DNA of 64,000 bases, from the NCBI GenBank assembly GCA_016802295.1, contig JAESIW010000020.1:3809302-3873301 (forward strand). Direction: 5' to 3'. Origin of the DNA: Brachionus rotundiformis (lineage: Eukaryota; Rotifera; Eurotatoria; Ploima; Brachionidae). The notes under the pieces were generated by a model. The model saw only the letters and a list, made by a program, of their open reading frames with translations, was not told the origin of the DNA and ran no database searches. Below are positions 11,736 to 24,383 of this stretch, piece by piece; position 1 is the stretch's first letter, and the number at the start of each line of letters is the position of its first letter. Both the position numbers and the translations under genes were made by a program.

Positions 11736-13980
11736 GACTGGACAAAAAACTGAAAAAAATTTCTGATTCTCATACAAAAAAAAATATCTAAATTAGTTGA
11801 ATTATTAGACCGAACTATGACTATTTATTTTAGGAATCTCAACAATTTAAAAAGCTATCTATTTTTAGCATTTAAAGTAGATTTTACTTAAAATTTTCAT
11901 TATCAACAAGTTTTAAAAAAGAATAAAGAGAAAATTAAAAAATAACAATAGCATGCTTGAATGAGTTTTAATATTGTTTTCGAAGACTATGGTTCTTAAT
12001 TTTTATCTTTTGTAAATAAAAACTTTGTCAGTTTTAGCTAAATACGAGTCAACTTCCCCCGAACAATCAAAATAACCAGAACCAAACTTACTAAAATGTT
12101 TTTAGAACCTTCTAAAACAATTGTTGTTAATGTTCTTAATTATATGTCACATACAAACTTTGTTTAATCAAATATTTAAATTACAATTATTACAAAATTT
12201 TGATTAATTAAAATTAAAATTATCATTTTTAGAAACACGAAATGTCTCTTACTCTCTCTCTATCTCTCTCGTTTGAATGCTCGGCTTAAAAATTAAAAAA
12301 ATATTTAATCTAGATTAATTGTTGGTAAATGTGGACATTATGTGGCAAAAATTTTCGTTTCAAAATCCTCATTAATTGCTTTTTTATTTAACTTGGCTTG
12401 ATTGAGAATTGTTGATTTTAATAGCATTGAATTTAATGCCCATGAAACAATTATTATCAAATTATTGTTTAGGACAGCATGAATTTTGATATAAAATATT
12501 TTAATATTTTTTTGTTTATTTTCATACAACAAAGATATTGAGATAAAAAATTTAGATAAAAAAGATTTATACGAGTTTTTGTTACTAAGCTAATCTCAGC
12601 TATTCTGTACCATTTGAGACCAGAAGTACAAATAACTAGATCAAGACGGAACTGTCTATATTCTTCAATAGCTAAAGGCTATTTAAAATCACCATTTGTC
12701 AGGTTTTATTTTAAAATCTAGCTACTACATTTCTCCAATACATAAAATTAACTTCCTCTACAATCCTAAATTTTAAAATATATTAAATTTGAGCATGATT
12801 TAATAAGAGTTAATTAGGGTTACAAGATAAAGCTCTAAAATACTCATATCAAAACCTTTTTATACATTGTAAATAAAAACTGGTTTATCTAAAGCTAGCA
12901 TTATACTTATTTTTTATTACTCTCAAAAATTTTTTAAATCAGTTATTTTGAATGTAAAATTTTTTGTGTTTTTTTGATACCAGTGTTATGCAATGCCTGT
13001 CAACAATTTTATTAGGAACAATTCCATTAAGAAAATGGTAAATTAAAAATTAAAATGAGAAAAATTAATTTTACTTTTATATTTGAGTAGATTTTGAACT
13101 CTGAGCTAAAAAAATTTAATACATTCTTATTATTAAAATAAAAATAAATTAAATTTATAGGCTACAATTTGAAAATAAATTCCTCTAATTATAGGCCGAA
13201 AAAAAACATTTTTGCTAATTAGATTATTTTTAAATTTAAATAAAGCCAACTGGAAAAAATATTGTCAACTTGAACTCATATTCTTACAATTTTTTTAATT
13301 ACTTAACTAAATCGAACTTTAAAATTAAATGTGAAAATAAATTAAAATCAAAATAAAAAATCGTATTTTTACATTAATTTTTACACGCTACAAGAGCTAT
13401 ATTTTTAATATTCCAAGCCTCATAACAATCGAACAGAATGCAGGAAATTTTATGAAGCTTAAACATATTGAGTTGATTATTTAAGTCTTTTAGCAATTAA
13501 GCTTTTTTTTGATATAATTTTTTTATAGTTTGGGAAGAGTGGCACATTTACAATGCGCTTAAAATTGTATAAAAATAATGTTGACAAAAATATGAGTGTT
13601 AATTAAAGCAATCAAATTTTCTGTCTATTTGGATTTGGCGATCCAAAGTTGCCCAAAATAATTTGTATTTTAGCCATGAGGTTCACATTTCAAATGCTAG
13701 ATTTAATTAAGTTACGGTCCATTTAGGTAAACAAAATATTTCTCATCAAATGTCTTTGGGATCATCAAAATTAATAATAGACATTTAAAGGAATAAAAAA
13801 AACAATCAAAATTTTGCCAAAGGCTTTTGCATTAAAAACCAATTAAACATACTAGCTTTATTTTTAAAAAAAAACTCATTCATAAAAACACAAATTTTTT
13901 TTAATTATTTTTTTTTTTGGTTAAAATAAAAATTAGCCATAAACTAATAAATATAAAATGTCAGCAAAGATTTAAAAAAA
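11736..13980. other. Intergenic, no gene seen
   Basis: 2.2 kb of AT-rich DNA between two minus-strand genes. It contains a CT-rich microsatellite at 12245-12271 and short open frames with no coding character (such as 12338-12532, minus). Confidence 0.5.
12245..12271. repeat. CT microsatellite, interrupted
   Basis: A run of CTCT units broken by TTA and TAT. It lies about 0.5 kb upstream of the 8916-11735 gene and would read as GA repeats on that gene's sense strand. Confidence 0.8.
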
Positions 13981-16900
13981 TTAAATATTTCTCTTGAATT
14001 TTTCTCCTTCAAAACTCGCATTTCCTTGATTTGGAACAATCAGGCTCTGAACATTGGACATTTTTGATTGAACAATGCTGGCATCATGTCTAACTTTTTC
14101 ACTTGGACAAAATTGTACTCGTGGTTGACAAGCTTCGTCTACACTTGATTTAATTATTTGCTCTTGAAAGTCAACAATTTGGTAAAAATCTTTGTGATTT
14201 TTAACCAATTCGTCTGAGATCTCGTCATGGCGGCAATTTTTCGGCATCCATGTGCTCACGTTTTGTGAAGAATGTGACACTTTATTTCCATTAAGACAAT
14301 TGTTTTCCTGTTTTTGATTGCTCTGTACAAATAAGTTGGTATTGGATTCACTTTTTGAATCATTTAACTTCATTAAATTAGATGTCTCATAATCATAGTA
14401 CAATACATCGGTGTTTAGGAATTCTTTGAGGGAATGCATGTCTTGGGTGTACAATGGGTAAATTTGTGAACCCGAGTCGTAAATTCTGACATTGTCGGCT
14501 GGATTTTGGAGCGAAATTTTTTCCATTTCGGAATCGATGCGATCCAGAATAATGGAACTGGGTGTAACATTTTTAGTTCGTTCTTTTATTATAAAAGCTG
14601 ACTTATTTTCACTTTTAGCTATTGGCTGGCTTGGTCTATCAGCTTCTCTAAGCTTTTCACATGTTGGTTTTAAAAAATCTTCTAAATTAAATTAATAATA
14701 AAAGATGAACAATTTTATTTGAATTTTATAATTTGATTTACTTGAGGTTAAATTGTCTGGTTTATGCGCGCTAATGGGATGGCAGCTTTTGGTCTGAGAC
14801 AAGCGTTCCTCCTCTAACAGCTTAAGAATGCTCAAGTATCTTAAATCATATGGAGCTGTACGGTATTCGTTTGCTTGGGCTATCAAGTCACTTGGCAAAT
14901 TAAATGCCTTTATACCTTGATTGGGAATTTTGACATACTTAATGCGGTGTTTGGCACCAGCGTTTTTGTTCAAGTAGTCAAATGAGTAGGACCTTTGGAT
15001 GGATTGGCTTACTTGTTTGTTCAAGAAGTCATCTATGCGAACAAAAACTTTTTCACACGCGTCATCTTCATTGTTCAAAATGGACTTTTCCAAATCTTTC
15101 AGATCACTGATGCCTGTCTTTTTGGTCAAAAGACTCATGTCATCTGCATAAGGTAGTTCCATTACTTTGGCTATCACGTGCCGCTTGTCAGAACTGTAGC
15201 CCCAAGTGGCATATTTTTTTCTGCGCTTAATGCCCATTTCTCCTTTGGCCTTGGTTGTCGAACTTTGGTGATCCCGAATGGTGGCAAACATTTTATACAC
15301 TTCATTCGAAATTATTTGCTGTCTCAAGTCATTGGATTCTTGTCTATTTTGATCAAAGCTAAGCTCAACTTTTTTACACTTGCTGTTTGTCGGTCTACAT
15401 CTTGTCATAGTTTTGTCATTGACAATTTTTTGTCCACTAGCCTCACAGCTTTGGCTACTAAATACATTCTGCAAGTCCTTGTCAAAAATGTAATTTTGTC
15501 TTTTTTGAATATTCTCCATAAATGCCGAACTATTGCTCATATTTTTGTCACCATTGTCTCTATTAACAGAATGTCTCGATTCAAGCAGATCCTCTTTGGG
15601 CAGCAAACATTTGTAATGATTTCCATTATCAATTAAATAAAATTTTTGATAAATTTCATTTAATTTCTGATATTTAAAGCTTGTGTCTCTGAGTATTTCT
15701 AGCATTTCTGTTTGATACTTTTGTACACACTTAAAAGAGGCCAAAGCGTCCAACTTGTTCAACTTGACCAAGTCTTCATTGGAACGCTGTATTTGATGGT
15801 CTTTGGTCAACGAGTCGACTTTTTCACATATGTAATAAGAGTCAAGATCGGCCTCAAGCCTGGTTATGAACTCGTTCAATTTTTCCATTTCGTTGAAAGA
15901 CTTTTTTTTGCTCAAAAACTCCTCAGCCAGTTTGGGAGCATAGTTCAAATCGTGGACAATAATATTTCTGATCAAGTCATCGCGTTTCTTGTTTATTTCC
16001 ATTTGAAGCAAAAAGCTGTCCACAGCAACAATGTTAACTTGTGGCAAATCGACTGCTGGCTTTTGCTCTAGGAACATTTCGCATTCGTAGATTAGCTGAG
16101 CCCGGATGGCCAATGGCAACAAGCTTAAGTCAATTATGCTTTCCTTTTCGGTCCTGGTCTCGTTTATTACTTGGTTAAGAGTCGTGTCGTTGGTGTGAAT
16201 TACATGCTTGTAATAGACCTTGACAAAGTATTTTCCAATGGGCAAGAAGTAAGTAGAAACATCGCTCAAGTGGCTAAGCTGATGGGCGTCCCTGAGCCTC
16301 TTAAATATTGAAAAGTCATAAAACTTTGAATTATTGACCAAGTTGATGTAACGCGATTGGCAAAAGTCCTCTTTCAAGCTCATGTCCGAGTCTATGTCAT
16401 CTATATAGTACAAATTCATGTGGGCCACTATGTTTATGTTTGCCTTGCGATTCAGGCTCAAATGTGTATCCACTATGGACTTTTGGTAATTTTGTTCCAA
16501 ATTGTATTTTAAATTGTCTTCATTTTGCTTGTCAAAAAGTATGACCAACATTGTGGCTTGTTGTGAGCTGTCCACATCAAAATAATGCAATTGATAATCA
16601 TTTATTTCGTTTATGAGACCATTTGCCTGCATTTCAGAAAAGTGCAAATTTGATTTAAATATAGACTTTTTAAGATCATTTATTAAAATTTTTAAATCAG
16701 TATCTTTTTTTATTTTGTCCAAGTTTTGCTCAAATTTAGGCTTAAGCTCAAAATTTTTGCGTATCTCATTCTCGACAGTGCTGTTGCTACGCGCCACTAA
16801 TTCACCAAGTCTATCCTCTTCAGTTTTGTTTTTAATTTGGCGAATTTTTTCCACAATATAAAGAGTTTCCTCATCAACTTTGATGAAATTATTCTCATTC

Positions 16901-19900
16901 GAGTCGACCAATTTGGATTCCGAGTCAGAGGCTGATTCGCGTACCTCCTTGACCATGGTCAGCTCTGTGGTCTCCTCGAAGTTTGACTTGGCGCCCTCGC
17001 CGTACACACTATCCCGGTCCGAGTCCACAACTATCTCCAGTGATGTTTGTTTGGCTGGTTTTTCACCTTCCAAATTTTCATTCAGCAAATTAGAGTACCT
17101 TTTTTGCACAAAGCGGATCACGTCTCTTGGCAAGTCAAGTGGCGACTCGATCTGGCCTAGCTCATCCATGCTCAACTGGGTCTTTATTCCATCTACAATG
17201 TCGTCTACATATGCCTTGCGGGTTGTGGGTATCAAATGCATGACAATGTTCCTCAAAGTTTCATTTATTTTTTCCTCATCAAATACCAATTTAGCCTCCT
17301 TGTTTAAATTTATCAAAATCTCAACTTCTTCTTCACTCTCTTCACTTTTGCTTACTGAATTTTGGAGACTTACTGAGCTTCGCTTGTCTTCCTCAATGCT
17401 TACATGGCTTGCCGATTTGACTTCTTGATTGACTTCTTTTTCCTTGCACTCAGCCACTTCCTCACCACTTTCAAGAACATATTCTGAGCTAATGCTGTTC
17501 AAGCTCAAGTTAATTGTTTTCTTTTTGTCCAGTGAACAAGAGCTAATTTTTATTTGTCCATTGGTTTTGTCACATTTGTACTCAATTATTTGATTTTCGA
17601 AGAATGTCTCTTCGAATTGGTTCTTATCCGAGTCGTATGATTCACTTTTGGGCTCATTTTCTGTCTTGGGCTCATCGTTGACATTCTGAACAAATTCAAT
17701 TATCTTGGTACTGGTTACAGTTTCGTCATCATTGGTTTCAATATACGACTGTGAGCAGAATTCTTCATTCTTGAGGTCCGAGTTTGACTTGAGCTCGTTT
17801 TTGCTCTGGAATGTATCAATTCTGGTTTGAATGTCCTTGGAGTCCAAAACTGGTCTAATCTCAAAATTAGCTATTGATTTGGCCTCACGTTCAAAATTGC
17901 TCTGTGAGCCTCTTTTAATCTTGGTTACCGGTGTGTTGGTCTTGTAATTCTCCTGAAATTTGGACTCAAAAATATTTATGCGGTCTTTGACTCGCTTGGT
18001 GGGTACCTGTTGATCTGGTTCGATTGGTTTCTCGCTTGGCTCATCGGTGGTCACCTCGTGACTTGACTTGTCCCGCGAGGTCACCCGTTTAAGCGAGGAT
18101 ACGAAGGGATTTGGCGAGCTAAAGATTGAATTTTGTACAATAGAGGATGAATTTTGTTGATCAGTGTCCTGCTTGAGCTTTTCTTCCTCGGTTTTCCAGA
18201 ATTTAAGGCTCTCGCGAGCTCGCTGCTTGACCAAACTCTCTTCGTTGAACTTGGAATTGTTCTTCAGATCGCCAATGGTGTATGCATTTTTTTTACTCTC
18301 AACTAGGTCAATATTTACTTCAGGTGCTTGGTTTTCAAAAGGTTGACCGACCTCCTGACCTGTGCCCGGCTTTGGGCTCACACTGCCACATTCTATGGTA
18401 AACTCCTCATTTTTTTCTTCTTCTAGGCTGTCCAAGGAATGAGTCCTGGCTAAAGGCATACTCATATTGATTTCGTTTTGGTTCAAATTTTTAAATTTAG
18501 TTTCACTTTTAAAGCTAAAGCTTTGTGATTCGTATTTCTTTAAAAATGTTTCTAAATCTTTTGTATTTTCGTATTCATGCATGATTGACCATAATCTATG
18601 TGCACTTATATTACTACGATTACTTGGAGTTGTTTTTGCCAAGCTTGATTTTATTTTCTTATTATTGTCAATATGAATAAAATTAAAAAATTTTCTTTTA
18701 TTTTTATCTTTTTTATACAAACAACCCTGCTGGCTTGTTCGACTAGCCGCACTAAGCCATTTAATATTCGAATTAGTTTTTAATTTTGATCTTGATTTTT
18801 TATAATAGCCATGGTCATTATCATTATTATTGGATTTGGGCCTTTTAAAATTACTTTTTCTAAAACTATTTATTAAATTTTTATTTGAATAGTTCGATGT
18901 CATTTTTGACATTGATGAGCTCGATGATGACCAAGATAATGACAAGATAGAATTTTTCCTAAATGGATTATTTTTGTGACCAATCTCAGGGTTAATTAAT
19001 TCATTTATTTTTTTGGGTTCATTTTTCCTTTCATCTAAATGGTGTCCCCAGGCGTTCCTATCCATTTTATCATTTTCATTATTAATTAAAAAAAAATCTT
19101 GCTCCTGGTCTCTCCAATCTATCCACTTGTCCGAATCGGACTCTAAATCGGACATGTTCTCGGCGTCAACTAGGGTTTCGTCGTAAGCTCGATAATTAAC
19201 TTTTTTCAAAATTGGCCCTGTTTTGTCATTAATTTTAAAACTAGCTTCGGGCTTGTGTAATTTTTCTTTAAAAAAATCACCATTCACATACAGACAAGAA
19301 TCATTTTTCCAAATAGATGAGCCAACATTCTCATAGATTGGATTATCATACCAAACTGTGTGAATAAACCCATTTTCATAAATTGGAATAGTCCGAGCGG
19401 GCTTTTCTTCAGCCATGCGAACAAACAATGACTCCAAATTTGATCCGCTCTCACCTACATTCTCTGTTTGTGTCGATGCAGTCAATTTATCTGCACATGG
19501 CACTTGTCTTCTGCCATATTTCAATACAGCTATTACCGGATTAGCATATCGCCAGTAAGATAACTTGTACTCAGTTTTCATTGTAGCTACATCAAATATT
19601 CTACACGATTTTACCAAAATATTAATTAACACTTTGAGCATTTGTTCTTCATTTGCCAGCAAGCTTTCTCTTACAAAGCTCTGGTCTGACTTGAGCAGCT
19701 TGTCTACAGCGGTGGTTGTACCATCAGTGAGATCAGTGGAAGACGAGTCAACCAGAATAGACTTGATTGACTGTTCATTCATGTCTTCTGATAAAATAAA
19801 TTTATGTTCATGATCCACCAATAAATCGGAATAGTCTTTAATTAAGCTACCATTCAACAGACTCATTAGGTCTTTGAGCTTGCTCAAATTTTTTTCTTTA

Positions 19901-20593
19901 GGAAAAAAATTATATTGTATTTTTGGTGGTATTTTTTTATCTCTTGTTTTCATGTTGTCATTTTTTTCGTTCATGGAAAGAGAAGAAAATGAAGAAATGG
20001 GAGAAGAAAATTCCGACATGGTCGAACTACACCCAAGAGAGTTTAACGAGCGGCTAATTTTTACACTTTTTGCACAGTTTGTGCTTGTTGGTGAAAGTCT
20101 AGTTTTGCAATTAGTGGAATTTTTGAAGACTCTTAGAGACTTGGGCAAGAAAAGAGATGCTCTGGTACGTGATATCCTAGATGGCTTAAACTCTTTATTG
20201 TATGCTCTCTTGGTTGATTTTGCCAACAAGCTTTTCTAAATTGTAGAAAAATTAAATAAATTTCTAGATAAATATAATTATTTTTTGAACTACCTTGGAA
20301 CTTAAACTTGAATTGTCGCTATTGAAAATATCATCCAAAGTATTGGAAATTTTCTTTTTTGGCTCTTTTTTGCTTGAACCAGCTGTCTTCAGAATTCTGT
20401 TCTTAAATTGGTTAAATAATCTTAGCGTGTTAAATTTCGACTTGAAAATATAAATAAGATAAAAAAAATAGTTTTATTTATTTTTAAATTACTTTATTAA
20501 AGCCATTATTCAGTTCAGAATCATCTTAAATTTAATTTTTTTTAAACTTGGTTAAAATTATCTCCAGTTATGAAAATTACCATCTGTGGACAT
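13981..20593 (-). CDS. Giant disordered protein, unrecognised (2128 residues)
   Basis: Five exons, 20593-20581, 20524-20493, 20440-20294, 20235-14742 and 14681-13981, give 2128 residues. The first coding exon is 13 bases and the second 32; the fourth is 5494 bases without a break. All four junctions keep GT/AG and frame. The protein is Ser-, Glu-, Lys- and Asn-rich with long acidic and basic tracts, mostly disordered. Visible motifs: two NPF motifs (about residues 488 and 771, of the type bound by EH domains), two related segments DRINIFESKF and TRIDTFQSK (about 817 and 871), and a more ordered part around 1000-1600 with alternating hydrophobic positions and few prolines. I do not recognise a family; a cytoskeletal or membrane-trafficking scaffold is only a guess. 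The 5' microexons are the least certain part. Confidence 0.75.
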
Positions 20594-21320
20594 TTTATTG
20601 ATAAAATAAATGATTTTTAGACTAAAATCTTTAATTTACAAATAATTTTCTATAAACAAATAAATATATTGAGTGTTGAGGAAATACAAAGAGTAACTAA
20701 GTGCTTCGATTTTGAACCAAGATAATCTTGACAGATACTTATCAAGCAAAAAGATTTATTCAAAAGATATGCTGTAAAACGATTGAGGCTAAATATACAA
20801 ACTTTATCACATATTACAGACTATTTTCAATGCTAAGTGTTTTTATCGAGCTCTGGATCAGTTGGAGAAGACCTACGTTTGATCATGTTTTATAGAGCGT
20901 GCCGATTTGTTTTAAACAAGGACACCAATTAATTATCTTAAATTTCTTGACCACACAAAATTAAATGTAATGTAAGGAAAATTTCCAATTCAACTAATTT
21001 AATTAATTATGGACTCAATTTAAAGAAAAATATTCAAAGTATTTTTAAAAGTATTCTATTAGAATATGAACAAAATTCAATCTTTTAAATTATAAATCAT
21101 TAAGCTCGAAGATATTTCACAAATAGACTATGCTTAAAGGTTTTTTGTCAACTTTAATAAGTCATTAGCTTTATTGTTCAAATTCATACAAATGTTTTTT
21201 TTTTGATGGCAACATTGATAATAACTTCCTTTTGTAAATAACTTTTTCAAAGTTAATTTGACATTTATTAATTTAAAAAGAAAATATTCAAATTTTAATT
21301 AAATAAAAAAAAACATTCAT
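20594..21320. other. Intergenic, no gene seen
   Basis: Spacer between the giant-protein start and the IFT80 stop. A partly open frame at 20660-20940 was considered and rejected. Confidence 0.45.
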
Positions 21321-24300
21321 TTAGTATTTTCTGGCTAAAGCACTGGGCTCATTTGATCTTTGCTCTCTTTCTTTTATAAACTCTTTCTCAATCATTGCTG
21401 AAATCAGATCCATATCGACATCAACCTGAATAAATACTTTTATTTTAATATCTAAATAATAATTAAATTTATACCTCTTTTCTATATTTTAAAAACATCT
21501 TTATGGTCTCTTTTTTCTCGTATTCTTCTAAATATCTTTGCCTAAAACCGATAACTATCTCAATATAGTTTTGATACTTGACTGCCAATTCTAATGCTCT
21601 TTAAATATTAAGAAATAATAAACATTTTTTATATATATTTCACAGGCATACCTTTCCCAATTATATTGGTATAAATTGAGCATTATGGCTCGGAAAATCA
21701 AATTTGACTGGAGTAAAATAGCTTCCGCATCTTGAAAGTTACCACATAATAGAGCTGTTTCAGCGTTTCTGATGTCTTTGTTTGGCGATTCTTTTATATA
21801 CTCTATATATTCAACTTTATCAACCTAAAAAAATATTACAATAAATGCTCAAAAATAAAATTTTTCATATTATTAAATATCAACCTCATTCAAGGCAGCA
21901 TAAGCATGTGATGCTGTATCCAAATCTTTATTATAAATAGCTGCACCAGCTAGTATGGCCCATAAGCTTTGGTCCTGTTGGAAAAAAAAACTTAAACAAG
22001 ATATAAATATGTTTTACACCAATACCTTAACAAATCTGCATAACTTGAGAGCTTCTTCCCATTTATTTGAAGAAATGTAGGCGAGCAAAACACTTGCATA
22101 AGGTGGGATGACACTGTGGATATTTGAGCCATCTGCAGTTCGCATAGTTACATGATTTCCCAAAAAACTGACCAAAGAAGGATTCTTTCCAAACTCACTT
22201 GCATCACGTTGGTATATTGATCTTTGAAGCAGGGTTTTGTCTACGTAGACAATGTTTGGATAATACCAGATAGTAAATCTTGAATCTGCTATTCCAGCTA
22301 GCATGTTATAAGCATCGTTCCACAAAAAATTTTGAATATTGCCACCTAATGAAACAATTAATGTAAAATTCAAATTGATAATTTTAAACTTTTTATTTAC
22401 CCAATTTATTTATTTTTCTATTGTTACCAATAACTCGAACATTGGAAATATATAAATCTCGGTTCTTGTCAACAAAGGCTAATTTACGTTCGTTAGCATT
22501 ACCAGCTTGGTCTAGAGCTAATTCAGCTATTTCGTTCTAAATTTCAAATAGACAAACAATTAAAAATATAACAAAATTAAATTTAGTTAATTTTTATTAA
22601 AATTTTGTTTTCATTAAATACTGTTATTTAAATTTTATTTTTTGTAATTAACTAATTGCCAAATTAAAAAGTATTTACCGTATGGGTCATCGGCTTACCA
22701 TCACCAATCAATTTTCCATTTATTTCAAAAAAATATACATCTTTAATTATTAACTTTTAAATATTTTTAAAATAATGGCTTTGAATCTACTTTTATGGTC
22801 GCTGTCTCTTACAGCTATGGTATCGTTAGAAATGGAAACAGTGTTGATATTTAAAATCTCTGTTCTCATTGCGGGCCATTTGGGAGTTGAAACCAGACGT
22901 CCATCATACGAATAGACATAGAGACCAGCACCGTCAATTAATAAAAAATATCTAAATTTTAATTTGAATAAAAATAAAAAAACAATATTTTAAAATTTTA
23001 TTTTATTTCTACTTTTCGCTTTGGACAATTAGAGTTACGCTTCCTTCTTTTAGCTCAGTAATAGCAGGTGTATTAAAACTCTTGACACTAAAATCGAAGT
23101 TAGAGCATATTCCATTGATATCAAAAATTGGAATTTTTACCTGTAAATATTACATTGAGTGGGTGTAATTACAATCAAATAGCCAAAGCCAGCACTCATC
23201 TTAATCACTCGATCTTTCAAATCAAGCTCTTCTTTGGCATCATTTTCGCAATTTCTGACCTTTATCTGTTTATAATCTGTTAGTGTTATTTCAAAGTGTC
23301 TCCATTCTAGATGCCTTTCGATTAAATTTCCGATAACAAGTTGACCAGAGCCACATCCGCAAGCAATCTGAGTACTGTCACTGGACCAGCTCATCGAAAA
23401 CACGCTTCCAATATTTGGTTTTTCCAATGAATATGACCACTTAAATAAAAATTTAATTAAAAAAGATTTAATTCTTTTTTATTCAAAACTAACTCCTAAT
23501 TTGTCTGCCAGACGAAGAGTGTTGTATGATCCAACTGCAAATAGTTCGCCGTCAGGAGCCCAACTAAGACAAGTTATGGGATATTCATGCATGTAGCTTG
23601 AATATAATTGTCTGCCAAAAGAGTCCCATAGTTTGTATCTGCAGTCTTCTCCTCCTGAAATAATAAGATTGTTCACTGGATTCCAATCACATTTTAAAAT
23701 AATTCCATCATGAGCTTTCCACTTATAATAAAAGATTAATTTGTGTAATTTATTCATTTAATGGAGAATTTTTGTATACAGTATTTTGTTTTGAGCTTGC
23801 TGATAAAGGTTTGATAGTCAAGGTCTTTCCGGAACAGAACAGAACTGAATCGTTGTCTGCCGACCAGGAAACGGAATAAATTGGACCATTGGCCTGCGAT
23901 AAGGATGATCTAAGCATTCCTGATTTAGACCATAGTTTTACTTGACCATCTTCGCCACTAGTGGCAATCATTGTTCCATCATAGCTCCATCGAATGCAAA
24001 TACAGGCTCCAGAATGAGCCTCAACAGTTTTTTCAGTCTTTCCGTTCTTGCTCATTATCATAAACTTACCTTAAATTGTTAATTAAAACAAAATATATCT
24101 TTATCTAATTTAAACTCGTACCATCAGCTGTTCCAATTGCAAAAATGTCTGGAATTCCTGCTTTTTTTGAACCACCAATACTTTTGGGAAACCAGTGCAT
24201 ATCAGTTGGAAAAACATCACTTGAGAGTTCAGTTAATTTTTGTACTTCATTATTTATTAAATTAGATTTGTTAATAACATGATCATCGCCAATTGAATAG

Positions 24301-24383
24301 ACCTCATCAGCAGTTGTCCAGCCTACACAATTAACTGGTTCAGAATGCTTTGAGTCTTTTGGTATGGTAAGTTTAAATCGCAT
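21321..24383 (-). CDS. IFT80: Intraflagellar transport protein 80
   Basis: Thirteen exons: 24383-24122, 24069-23780, 23721-23494, 23439-23141, 23087-23013, 22951-22791, 22740-22679, 22536-22401, 22345-22026, 21974-21885, 21824-21652, 21598-21475 and 21425-21321. They give 774 residues (human 777), similar over the full length. IFT80 is a subunit of IFT complex B and is needed to build and maintain cilia. The first half forms two WD40 beta-propellers, with typical blocks such as PVNCVGWTTADEVYSIGDDH, DGQVKLWSKSGMLRS and SWAPDGELFAVGSYNTLRL. The second half is an alpha-helical solenoid starting near the WEEALKLCRFVK block. Introns are about 45-140 bases. An X-box lies upstream at 24485-24498, as expected for a ciliary gene. 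Confidence 0.96.

Noticed and set aside
12338..12532. 64-codon minus-strand ORF
   Set aside because: Residue use follows AT content only; no signal peptide, splice or homology support.
16880..17428. 182-codon plus-strand ORF and several others between 15178 and 20239
   Set aside because: They are antisense to the 5.5-kb exon and follow its codon pattern; no splice or homology support.
20660..20940. Partly open plus-strand frame resembling protein
   Set aside because: Three stops in about 83 codons is not unusual for the best of six frames at this composition.
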